A stretch of DNA of 64,000 bases, taken from Adiantum capillus-veneris. Taxonomy: Eukaryota > Streptophyta > Polypodiopsida > Polypodiales > Pteridaceae. Numbering within the stretch: position 1 is the first letter of the stretch; the number at the start of each line of letters is the position of its first letter. Shown piece after piece: positions 11,833-21,820 of this stretch. Under the pieces are notes generated by a model. It was not told the origin of the DNA and made no database searches. It saw only the letters and a list, made by a program, of their open reading frames with translations. The position numbers and the translations under genes are program-made. The DNA is taken from NCBI GenBank assembly GCA_014529385.2, contig CM043946.1, positions 35,107,558-35,171,557 on the forward strand, written 5' to 3'.

Positions 11833-12899
11833 GTAGTGTAGTTAAAAGTCTGTAAATCTTGTATTTGTGAGCGGTATGTTACATGATTGCCATATATGTC
11901 TTTGTTTTGTATTATTGCGATAATCTATACTTGTAATTTGACTGCAGCAGGTATTGAGGTTGGCCATGTGGGACAGTTCCAGTAAAGAGAACAAATGATC
12001 TATAATTGCGGTTTATTCACGGAGTTATAGTGGGATTTTGAGTTTCAGGTTTGGAGGCTGCATTGGTGTTGGAACCGAGGGGCTGAATTGATGTCATTTT
12101 GATGTTGAGTTTGAGAATTGGGTTCCATCTTTCTTCGGTTCAGTATCATGCTTTTGGGCTTTAAAGTAGTTCAAAGAAGTGACCGTTTGAATGATTTAGA
12201 AGTGAATGCTCAGTATAATCAGAGTGTTTATTCAGGAGGCTGCCTATGTGTGAATATGCTGGAGCTCTGATGAGAAGCTTGCTGAGTGAACACTTTATGT
12301 ACATCTGCAAGGGAACCACAGTGCGTCCAAGGAAAAGATCTCTCTCATCAACCGTTTCATGGTGACCTCAACATGTTTTTTACAAATGTACTTAGAAAGA
12401 TGTGGATGCACTCTGATACACTCGCTTACACTTGAGTTCCGTCTGTAGCACATTGCCCTTGGCCACAATCATGCTCGATGTAACTGTGCTATCAGTGTGG
12501 TGCCTGCGTTTAGGTCTGAAGCCAAGAGGTCATCAAACACAGCCTGAGCTTGTACAAAGTCATTCTTAGCATAAACACCTGAGCCTTAAACAGGAGAGAT
12601 TCCATCAAGCTGAGCTGAATTTGGCATAAGCAATCGAGAGCATGGCAGGCCGCCGGCCCCCTTTCCTAGCTCAGCATCGAGCTAAGAATCTGAGAGCAGA
12701 CAGAATGCTGAATTCTGTGAGCATTTTGCTAGGCCACACAAGTCTCACCGTATCTCATGTCTTACAGCACACTTACATTTCCTCAAGTGTAGTGCAACAT
12801 CTTGCAGAAGTTGGGCACGGGGCATGGTATCTTGCATGTGTGTGTAAGTGTGGATAGGGAATCTTTATCACTCATTGATTACAATTTCAGGTGGAAGAA
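11833..12899. other. 3' flank of the LRR-like gene, then non-coding
   Basis: AT-rich DNA after the stop includes TTTGTATTATTG and TTGTAA motifs that could serve 3'-end formation, but no clear AATAAA. No further gene is supported before the retroelement at about 12.9 kb. Confidence 0.4.
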
Positions 12900-13148
12900 C
12901 CTTCCCATGGCACACATTGATCTCTTTCGCAAAATCGAGCATTTACAATCAAAATTAATCTAACTTAGTTTAACTAGCAAAGAAAAGAGAAAAATGAGAT
13001 CTTACCTCCTATTAAAGAATTTGAGGCAGAAAATGCTTAAAAAAATTTGGAGTAAAAGACTCCACCTCGAAGTTTCAAGAAGGGATCAAAGAATTGGACA
13101 AGCTTCAACTAAACACTAAGCTAGTATCTTTAAACAAAGTTGGAGAAT

Positions 13149-13490
13149 ATTATGAGGGAGAATATGGAAATACTACACTATCAGTAGAATTCCAAGGAGT
13201 AGTTTTCAAAGCTATTCTTGACAGTGGAGTAGGAGTTATTATCGTCACCAAGGAAATCTGAAAAAAATTGAAAAAACTGACTTTGAGAGCTACCAGAATG
13301 AAATTGCAACTGGTAGATGGGTTCATAGGAAAGCTTCTATGACTTTTAGAAAAAGTAATTGTCACCTCGTGCGGAATCGAGTATGAACATACATTTGTAA
13401 TAATCGATTTCGACAAAAAGAACAATTACGAGATCATCTTGGGAAGATCATTCATGAGACAATTAAAGATGGTTTAAGATTAGAGTTACG
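13149..13490 (+). pseudogene. gypsy element A aspartic protease (retropepsin), broken
   Basis: The frame carries AILDSGVGVIIVT, matching the retropepsin active-site loop (D-S-G), followed by a stop at about 13,258. Beyond it are ATRMKLQLVDG and, in another frame, a YEIILGRSFMRQL-like flap-to-C-terminal segment. In the parent element this enzyme cuts the Gag-Pol polyprotein. At least two disruptions make it inactive. Confidence 0.75.
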
Positions 13491-13648
13491 ATCACATATA
13501 CCTCGGACATGGTGAGATTACAATCAAAATACACCTAAAACACCATAGTTACAAAGATGTGAATCAAACACCAGTGGAAGAGTTTGATTCAGCTACATTG
13601 GCAGAGTCCGAACTCCCAGCATGGTTAGGGTAAAAAAAAGAGCTATGG

Positions 13649-14613
13649 ATGTGCGGAGCTTCACATTGTGGGAGCTTAAAAAGAAAGGAATGCGTTTTGG
13701 AAAGAGCTATTGAGGACAATGATTATATTTCGGAACCTTTTCTCGAAGATGTCTTAGAACCTCTGGAACGGAAACACATATTAGCAACATTGGATGTCTG
13801 TACCATTACAGATAGTCCAACGATAAAATTTTGCAATAAGTATGGCTATGATGTGCTACCCTATTACATGGTAACTCTTATACCAACAAGAGATGAAAAT
13901 GTAGAACCATCAAAACAGAAAGAGTTTTATGACTCCTCTGAGCATCTGGAGGTAAATAACGATGCAGATAACGAGTGTTCAGACAGCTTAAGCGAGCGTG
14001 GAGAGAAAACAACGAATATCAAGTTTTATGATTTTACCAATTAGCACCTTAAACGTCAGAAACGCTATAAAAAAAACGAGCAGAAAACAAAATGAGAGAG
14101 AACCTGATGGTCAGGATAAAAGATAAAACTCACTATCTAACGCTTATCAAAACAGAGGATTGTGTAAAAGACCAAATATTAAGCAGATTCTCGAAAGTGC
14201 GAAGGGAAGGAAAACGAGAGAAAATAAAACAAGTACTGAAAGTTAGAACAGAAACAAAATAAAAAAAATCTCAATAATTAAAACAAGAAAAAACAAAAGA
14301 CCCATAGTGGACCAAATTGGAGCGTAAAAAGAAATACCAAGAACTAAAACAGTCGTTACGAGAAGTATGGACTACGGAGGGAGAAAGTGATGATAAGGAG
14401 GAGTCAGAAAAAAGAAACATGAATGTACCATCCCACTATCGAAAATTCACCATCCAGAACATAAAAATCATAATGACATCACCAGTCAGGGAAAGAATAA
14501 ACCAGGAATCTTACGATGGGTCGAAAAATGCAAAACGGATAGACCTCGTCGCACCAGGTAAAAAGCCTCAGCTGGTCTATATCGCAATTGATTTAGAGCA
14601 TGAGGAAGAATAA
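13649..14613 (+). pseudogene. gypsy element A polyprotein spacer between protease and RT
   Basis: Two open segments (13,649-14,044 and 14,317-14,613) with no enzymatic motif, separated by a frame-disrupted stretch. The first includes WMCGA-like and HILATLDVC motifs. The second is highly charged and ends with PQLVYIAIDLEHEEE, the typical entry into the gypsy RT, then an in-frame TAA at 14,611-14,613. Without the stop it would run straight into the RT. Confidence 0.6.
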
Positions 14614-14646
14614 CAGCTAACACAACTTCTCAAGAAGTATAAAGAT

Positions 14647-15333
14647 GTGTTTGCATGGTCCTACAAAGATCTCAAAGGAGTTGATCCATCGATATGTCAA
14701 CATACAATACCGTTGAAATCAGATGCCAAACCTAGCAAACAACGTCCTTACACATATAATGACACATTTGTTAAACGAATCAAAAAGGAGATTGACAAGC
14801 TGATGGATGTTGAATTAATCTATGTAATCGAACATACAGATTGGGTGACACCCATTGTGGTTGTCCCAAAAAAGAACGGAAAGCTGCGAGCGTGTGTGAA
14901 CCTCAAAAAAGTAAATACAGCCACCATAAGGGATAATTATCCCTTGTCGATCACAGAACATGTACTTGAGAGGGTGGTTGGGAAACGGGCTTATTCCTTT
15001 CTAGATGGGTTTTCAGGGTATAACCAACTGGCAATTGCAATAGAGAATCAACACAAAACAACGTTTTCTATAGAATGGGGAATATATGCGTATAGAGTTA
15101 TGCCTTTTGGCTTGACCAATGCCCCAGCTACCTTTCAAAAGTTAATGACTCATGCGTTCAAAGAATACCTGAGAATATTCTTAGAAATATATATGGATGA
15201 TCTTTGTGTACACTCTCTTCTACGAGAAGAACATATTGATCATTTACAAAAGGTGTTTGAGAAGTGCAAAACCTATCGAATCTGTCTTAACCCGAACAGT
15301 GCCTTTTTATGGTTAGGCAAGGCCGCATCTTAG
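14647..15333 (+). pseudogene. gypsy element A reverse transcriptase
   Basis: The RT domain has the expected landmarks: TPIVVVPKKNGKLRACV, YSFLDGFSGYNQL, YRVMPFGLTNAPATFQ and the catalytic YMDD. The frame is open from the VFAWSYKDL entry to about 15,300, where a frameshift moves the ILGHIVS segment (15,309-15,491) into another frame. A stop at 15,489-15,491 then separates it from RNase H. The catalytic core is intact in sequence, but the polyprotein is broken on both sides. Confidence 0.9.
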
Positions 15334-15503
15334 GACATATTGTCTCAAGAAATGACATAACCACCGACCTAAACAAAATCAAAGTCATAGTAGACTTGCC
15401 CAGGCCTACTAATGCCAAACAAGTACAATCTTCCATAGGACACTGCGGATATTATCGAAGATTCATATATATGTATGCAGTCATTGCATAACCGCTGCAT
15501 CGT

Positions 15504-16883
15504 TTGTTAGTCAGTTTCGATTGGACTGAGGAGTGTGAAACTTCATTCCAAAAGCTTAAGGAAAACCTTGTATCAGCACCTGTACTTAAAGCACCAGATT
15601 GGGAAAAGATATTCCATATTCACATTGATGCATCTGCATATGCAATTGGGAGTATTCTGGCTCAACTTGGAGACGGAACAATGGATTTCTCAGTTTGTTA
15701 TGCAAGCCGACAGCTAAATAGTGCAGAAAAGAACTTCACAACTATTGAAAGAGAGGGGTTAAGAATGATTTATGCTGTAAAGAAATTTCGGCATTATTTG
15801 CTCGCAAACAAATTTGTGTTCTTCACAGATCATCAAGCTCTTTTGTATTTGGTAAATAAACCATGCAATACTGGGAGAATTGTACGTTGGTTTATTATAT
15901 TGCTAGAGTTTGACTTCACAGTGGTGGTAAAAAAGGGTAAAACTCATCTACGGGCTGATCATCTTTCAAGGCTGCAAAATGGGGAAGCTCCTGAAGGAGT
16001 AGACAATGACATACCTGATGCTTATCTTTTCAATATTGAAATGATACCCAAATGGTCTCAGGAAATTGTTAGCTTTCTTTCCTTTGGAAGTAGATTTGAT
16101 AACAAGGAAGACAGATCCAAACAACAAACAATTCGACAAACAAAAAACTTCCAATTGATTGCAGGACGACTGTATCATTTAGGCTTGGACCAAATTCTAC
16201 GGTTATGTATAAATCCAGAGGAATTCGAATGTTATCTTGAAGAAGCATACGCACAGGATTGTGCATTTCATTCTTCAACAATGAAAACACACCAAAGACT
16301 GAAACAATTAGGGGTTTATTGGCCAACTATGTATGCTGACACTCATGCTTATGTTAACAATTGTACTATATGTAGTACCAAACGACCCGTGGATCACGCG
16401 ACATTGTTTCAGGTAAACATTGCACCTACATGGAGTCAATATATCATTGATTTCTTAAAAACAAGGACATTTCCTGAAAACATAACAAAAGCACGAAAAA
16501 GGTCTATAGAGCTGGAGGCTCGTGACTTTAATTTAATTGGGAATCAACTCTATAAGGGAGGAAATGATAATCAACTTAAAATCTGTGCAAGTGAAAGTGA
16601 ATACCTGCTGATTTTAGAATACGCACATGGAGGACTAAGTGGAGGCCATTTTTCAGGCGATAAGACGATAAAAATTGTCTTAATTGTAGGAATATGGTGG
16701 CTTACATTGCATATGGATGTTGAGGAGTTTGTAAAGCGTTGTGATGCATGTCAGCGCACCAAGGTGCCGATAAAGCGAGATGAGATGTCACTACGGCCAA
16801 TGATGGGAGCAAGGGCATTTGCAAAATGGAGCATTGATTTTGCGGGGCCTATTTCACCCCTTGCTTATCGTACCCATACCTAA
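15504..16883 (+). pseudogene. gypsy element A RNase H and N-terminal integrase
   Basis: 459 open codons. The RNase H segment has IHIDASAYAIG (first Asp), ERE (Glu), FFTDHQAL (Asp) and ADHLSRL (last Asp). Then come two successive integrase zinc-binding-like modules: one at about 16,225-16,380 ending CTICS, whose first histidine appears replaced by Tyr, and one at about 16,620-16,760 with GGHFSGD and CDACQRTK. The integrase core begins with AKWSIDFAGP, the first catalytic Asp. The frame stops at 16,881-16,883, but the core continues directly after the stop. Confidence 0.88.
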
Positions 16884-16892
16884 TATATCATT

Positions 16893-17647
16893 GTGGCTAC
16901 GGACTATCTCACAAAATGGGCGGAAGCCAAGGCAACACAAAAAGCAGACGCACGAACCACTGCACAATTTTTATATGAGAATGTCTTTGTACGATACGGA
17001 TTACCAATAGAAATTGTCAATGATCGAGGAACATATTTTCTTAATGAAGCCATTGAATACCTGTTAGAGGAATTCATGGTCATACATAGAAAATCTGCTC
17101 CATATCATCCACAGGCAAATGGTCAAGCTGAGGCCACAAACAAAAAACTATGCACTGTTCTGACTAAAATTGTATCAGAATCAAGGACAGACTGGGATCA
17201 GCAGTTACACTCAACACTATGGGCATACAAGGTGGCTTACAAAACATCAATAAGAACAACACCGTACAACATGGTGTTTGGTCTAAACGCATACCCATAG
17301 AGTTTTTAATTCCAACTCTACGAGTAGCGAAATGCTTAGAATGGACAGGACATGAGCTCTCTTTAAGAATAGATGATCTTGAAAAGCTAGATGAACTTCG
17401 ATTGAGAGCTGTAGCTTCGATCTATGCTAAAAAGAGAAGACAAAAAAAGTTTTTTGACAAGCATGTGCGCACGAAAGAGTTCAAAACAGGTGATTATGTA
17501 CTTGTTTATACCTTAAAGCAACATGCCAAGAAACTTAAAAAGCGAGGGATGGGACCGTTTGTGATTAGTGACTTATCACAAAGTGGAGCTGTCAAGCTTG
17601 TTACATTAGCAGGGGAAGAAATGCCAAATTGGATTAGTGGGTGTTGA
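16893..17647 (+). pseudogene. gypsy element A integrase core and C-terminal domain
   Basis: The continuing core has VATDYLTKWAEA, EIVNDRGTYF (second catalytic Asp) and PYHPQANGQAEATNK (catalytic Glu), so the D,D-35-E triad is readable. At about 17,298 a stop and a frame change lead into a second segment (to 17,647) with KKFFDKHVR, FKTGDYVLVY and KKRGMGPFVI, the usual integrase C-terminal domain. The integrase would join retroelement DNA to the host chromosome; this copy is inactive. Confidence 0.88.
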
Positions 17648-17815
17648 TTAAAAAAGTATCATTTACCACTAACACAGGATATGCTTCAACAAATCCATCA
17701 AGAAAAACAACGGATGAAGGAGAAACAGAGGGTACGAGAAGAAGCACAAGCATAAGAAAAAAAACGCATTGCAAAAAGAAGGCTTCTACGACAACAACAA
17801 CAATGCGGATCACCG

Positions 17816-18249
17816 TTGCAAATAAATGCTATTAGACTAACGAATTTTGATGAAGACACAGTGGAGCCAATAATTGCAGTCAAAGTGGGTAGCAATCAAG
17901 TTGAATCGACGACATTGCTTGATTCTGGAGCTCAAGAAAATCTAATCTCTTACAGATTATACAAACAGCTCAAGCCCAAAGGTCAACTACATCCTACTCC
18001 ACAAGTGCTGGAAAGTAGTACATCACATTCGCTAAAAACATTGGGCTGGACTATATTGCATGTACAAATACTTACTCACACAAGTTTTATGTGGTTCAAG
18101 ATGAAAGCACAGAAAACCCCATGTTGTTGGGACAACCTTGGCAAAAAGAGTATAATGTGCAGATAGATTGGAATGCGGATGCAGTCAAAATTCAGCATGC
18201 ACAAGAACAACATGTGGTAACCTTTGCTCAGCAACCCTGGAAGAACTAG
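17816..18249 (+). pseudogene. second retropepsin-like domain downstream of integrase
   Basis: After the integrase a new open segment has TTLLDSGAQENLIS, an aspartic-protease active-site loop (D-S-G). A frameshift near 18,080 is followed by NPMLLGQPW, matching the retropepsin C-terminal LLGxPW-type motif, and the frame ends at 18,249. This order (a protease-like fold 3' of integrase in addition to one 5' of RT) is not the normal Ty3/gypsy layout. Alternatives are a captured host gene fragment or part of another element inserted here. The DSG loop and LGQPW motif are seen; catalytic function is not shown. Confidence 0.6.
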
Positions 18250-18990
18250 ATGGCAACAACACAATCACTGGATAAAGAGCCAAAAAGGATGGGTGCCACT
18301 AAAGAACAAAACGGTACGCATGGCGACTAACCAGAGAACTGCTAACCATGTTCACTACAAACATAAAACAACACAGACCGATGTGCCAAGATTAAGGTTA
18401 GCAACATGCGACAAACAAGTATGGGTGCAGAAGGATAGAGGTGACATGACAGACAAACCACAATACAACAGAGAAGTCAACAGAAGCACACAGTTCAACC
18501 ATCAACCAAGGGAATAAAATAGATGTGAATCCCAAAGAGAATGCTCACTAAAAACTTAAATGCGACTCGCATTTGGATCCCGAAACCAAAGTAACAGGAA
18601 CTCCCTTCAGTACAAGCAACATCGGCATGCAGACACACACAACATATGAAACCGGCAAACCGATCTATGTGGGTGCCAATCAACAGCACAACAATGACAA
18701 CCGCGGAAGTAGCCATAAACCTACAAAAACCTCCAACACAAAGCTACAAATGGAAAGCAAAAGAGACACAGACTATGGCCAATTTCGCCATGACAATTCT
18801 CTCCAAAGAGACAACTATGGCCATGTCGACTGTAGTGACAAAGAGACAACTATGGCCATGTCGACTGTAGTGACAAACCAAGCGACTTTTGCAAGAAAGA
18901 CGATCAAACAGAGAGCTGTAGAGTTACAACTTTTACTTGCAAAGAAAATCCGTCAACCAAATCAACAACAAACAGGAAACCTCGACGACG
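18250..18990 (+). other. 3' region of element A, Gln/Thr/Asn-rich open frames
   Basis: Open but unrecognised frames rich in Thr, Asn, Gln and Lys continue to about 18,990. No domain is visible. A 35-bp tandem duplication lies inside. Confidence 0.4.
18805..18874 (+). repeat. tandem duplication, 2 x 35 bp
   Basis: Units 18,805-18,839 and 18,840-18,874 are identical by eye (AAAGAGACAACTATGGCC...). The length is not a multiple of three, so it would shift any reading frame. Confidence 0.9.
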
Positions 18991-20778
18991 AATGCCAATA
19001 ATCATTTTGCTTATTATCTCCTCTTGCACAACATTGCTTTTTCCATGCATTGATCGCATATGCATAATCTAGGGTCACATTACACGGCCGCGCATTAGCA
19101 CAATCTTTTCACCCATGCATGGTACATACACCGAGGCGATACCTTGTCTTCTGGGAGGACTCCGGATAGGAGGGGGGGAGGCATTCTCAAATGCGGACCC
19201 AATGGTAAAAAGAGCAAAAAAGGGCATTTTTTTCGGCTATTTTAGAGGGCTGTCGTTTGATTGCGAAATTTTTTGGACTAACCTAAGTACATATGTCCTT
19301 ATACAACATGAATCTACAAGTATATGGGGCCAAACGCCAAATCAAGCCCCTAGGTGTGTGTATATAGGTAAAAATAGTCCTTTTTCGGGTAAAATATTGG
19401 TAAAACGAAGAAATCCGGCCATAAAAATTGCATATGAGTGTATATAGTATTTTGTGGTGATGTTTTTGAGTTATTATGATTTTTGGAGATTTTCTGGGCT
19501 TAATTTGCTATTTTCTTTTTCTTTTTACTAATTATCGACAGAAAAACTTTAAAAATACAAAAAGCAGGTGAAATACGGTTGTAATGAAAAACAAAAAATA
19601 TGGGAATGATCAGTGACTAGAGGACAACCTATGGTACAATAGGGGTGCAATTATGTGAATGGAGCAGAAAGCGTGTTTTGACCAGATTTTGATCGAAACG
19701 TCAAATTTCTCGGAAACTGTGCAAATGAAGTCCAAATCAAGAATTTTTGAGCCTAAACCGCATCTTGTAAGAAGTTGGGACCACATGTCAAATTTCATGG
19801 AAAGTGGTTCGGGGATCCCTATTATAAGAGTTTTTCACTTCATTTGAAGCTCATTTCTACTATTGCCTTTTGAGAGAGAGCTCTTGCCACCTAGAGAGAA
19901 CCGGACTTCCAGCGGCTTCTACGACGCGCACGACCACCCGACAAGCTCCAGACTTGAGAGGTAGGCTCACCACCTTGAGCTTTTCACATATGTTTAATGT
20001 TTTGTCGCGAAAACTAGCGTAGAGTTCACACGGGAAGAGGGCAGTAGAGACCTATAGGTAGAAGTGGCCACCTAACGGCTGACTCAAAAGCAATGAGGCT
20101 TCCTCGGCGGCTTACCCTAACGTAGGAGACCACTCTTGGATGCCCAAAGACGGCGGAAAACCATTGGGAAAAACCCTAACTTCTAGAGCCTTGTAAGAGG
20201 CCATCAAATGGTAAATCGGTAGAAAGGCGCCCAAATGCTACCAAAACTGATGAGTAGGAGCATCTTGACATGCTCGACAAGTCTATATAACCCATATGGC
20301 CATAAGGCAACCCGAAGCAGCACTAAGCTTCAGAAACGACATCGGACACACAAAGCATCAACTAGCTCGCACGGCCAAACCGCATGTCCGTTTGCCACCA
20401 AACTTCACGAGCGGCTTTCCTAGACTATCAACAACCAAGTCCTATGGTGGTAGACCACCAGAGGTCATCGACGACATGTGAACGCAACCATGGACACTTT
20501 CAGAGCGACAAATTTCCAAACGGAGCTCCGGTGAAGCCAAAGTCAACAAAAACCATATGGCAAGGATCCCCAAGGGACCGTGAAGCTATGGAGACTAACA
20601 TCAAGAAATTTCATCACCAAAAAGCACTCCAAGAGTCAGAAAACGGCTCAGAGGCTCTGAAAGCCAAACAGGGAGTTCTTTCTATCTATTTGACTTTTTT
20701 GTTGAAATAGGGCTTAAAAGGGACTCAGGGGGGCTCAGGACAGGCACCGGTAGTACTTCTCATATAAATTTCATCAAG
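18991..20778 (+). other. LTR- or leader-like non-coding region
   Basis: No coding domain. A purine run near 19,165-19,185 (AGGAGGGGGGGAGG), a TATAAGAG box at 19,823 and a following leader-like stretch (CTCTTGCCACCTAGAGAG) suggest LTR or 5'-leader sequence of element A or of the next element. No second LTR copy was found to prove it. Confidence 0.35.
19823..19830 (+). promoter_or_regulatory. TATA-like box in putative LTR
   Basis: TATAAGAG, 2-3 kb upstream of the decayed coiled-coil reading frame. It could be an LTR promoter; weak on its own. Confidence 0.3.
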
Positions 20779-21655
20779 AGACATCCTACACGTAGGATGT
20801 CTCAAGGCCATATCTGGGAGCCAAATTCAACATCTCATATCACACACAGCTTCTGAATAGCCTGTACATGATAACCACCAAGTTTCATTACATTTGGACA
20901 AAAGTTGACCTCATATGCATTAAAAAAACGCAAGTCAGAGCATAGAGGCAATAATGGGTCATAGATCTACCAAAACTAGTCCAAATCACATGAAACTTTC
21001 ACAATACACTCATGAGCACATTGCCAAGCTAACTATGGGGTCAAATGTGAAAATTGATGAAATAGACATTCTACGCGTAGGATGTTTAAGTGACCAATTT
21101 GACCCCCAGCTGGTAATTTTGAGTTCCAGATCTCTTTATATCACCTTCCTAACCTCATATATTAGTTTTCAAGCCATTCCCATCACATTTGGCCCCCAAC
21201 ATCTCCAAGATACACTTTTTGAGCCTAAAAATACTATACATGCTCTTAACAACACCAATGCCTATCCAAATCAAAATCTAAGAGCAAGGCCATGTTCCAC
21301 ATGCTAAGGGCTACCTACAGAACCACTTTCAAGCCATTTTGATAAAATAGACATCCTACGCGTAGGATGTCTCCAGTGTGATTTTAACCTACTATGTAGG
21401 ATCTGACTTCATGGGAACCATTAACATGGTGCAAGAAGCCTGCATATCAACTTTCAACCCATTTGAATATCATTTGCCACCTGTTGAGGACATCCTACCC
21501 AATTTGTGAGCCTAAAGCCTAAATCTACCCAAAATTGTACTTTTTGATGCCCAAACCCAATTTCAATCACATAGCCATGTTGCACAGGTCAAGGGCCACC
21601 AGCTTACTAAGTTTCACAAAAAAGACAAGTTAGACATCCTACGCGTAGGATGTCT
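20779..21655. repeat. diverged about 285-bp tandem repeats, each with a 24-bp palindrome
   Basis: A near-perfect palindrome, AGACATCCTACGCGTAGGATG plus TCT, starts at 20,779, 21,064, 21,349 and 21,632, giving periods of 285, 285 and 283 bp. Copies 3 and 4 are perfect; copy 1 has one change and copy 2 has two. The DNA between them is alignable but strongly diverged (for example GCCATGTT(C/G)CACA near the ends of units 2 and 3), so the palindrome is far better kept than the rest. Single half-sites (GACATCCTAC) also occur at about 21,485 and 24,709. Confidence 0.9.
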
Positions 21656-21820
21656 AAATGATAATTTTTGGCCAGAAAGCTACTGTGAGAAAATGCAGAG
21701 TTTTCCTAGTTCCTTTTAAGTTTTATTTTCAATTTTCAAGTCATTTAGGTAGTTAGAACTCAATTTAGCAGCTAATATGAAAAAAACACTAACTTCGGAC
21801 TATTGAGTGCAACAGGATCC

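Larger units (their letters stand above)
12900..18990 (+). mobile_element. decayed Ty3/gypsy retrotransposon (element A)
   Basis: On one strand, in order: aspartic protease (13,149-13,490), a polyprotein spacer (13,649-14,613), reverse transcriptase (14,647-15,300), RNase H (15,504-15,990), integrase (16,225-17,640) and a second protease-like domain (17,816-18,249). PR-RT-RH-IN order is diagnostic of Ty3/gypsy. Frameshifts and stops break it at about 13,258, 14,611, 15,300, 15,489, 16,881 and 17,298. No gag was recognised upstream, and no paired LTRs were identified, so both boundaries are approximate. Spacer motifs such as ILATLDVCT and the AILDSG protease resemble a family I associate with fern genomes; this is from memory, not a search. 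Confidence 0.85.

Noticed and set aside
12642-12857. 71-codon frame downstream of the LRR-like gene
   Set aside because: No domain, no conserved start context and no neighbouring exon.
20779-21655. Regularly spaced palindromes as a CRISPR array
   Set aside because: Spacing of 285 bp and alignable intervening DNA are unlike spacers, and the genome is a eukaryote's.
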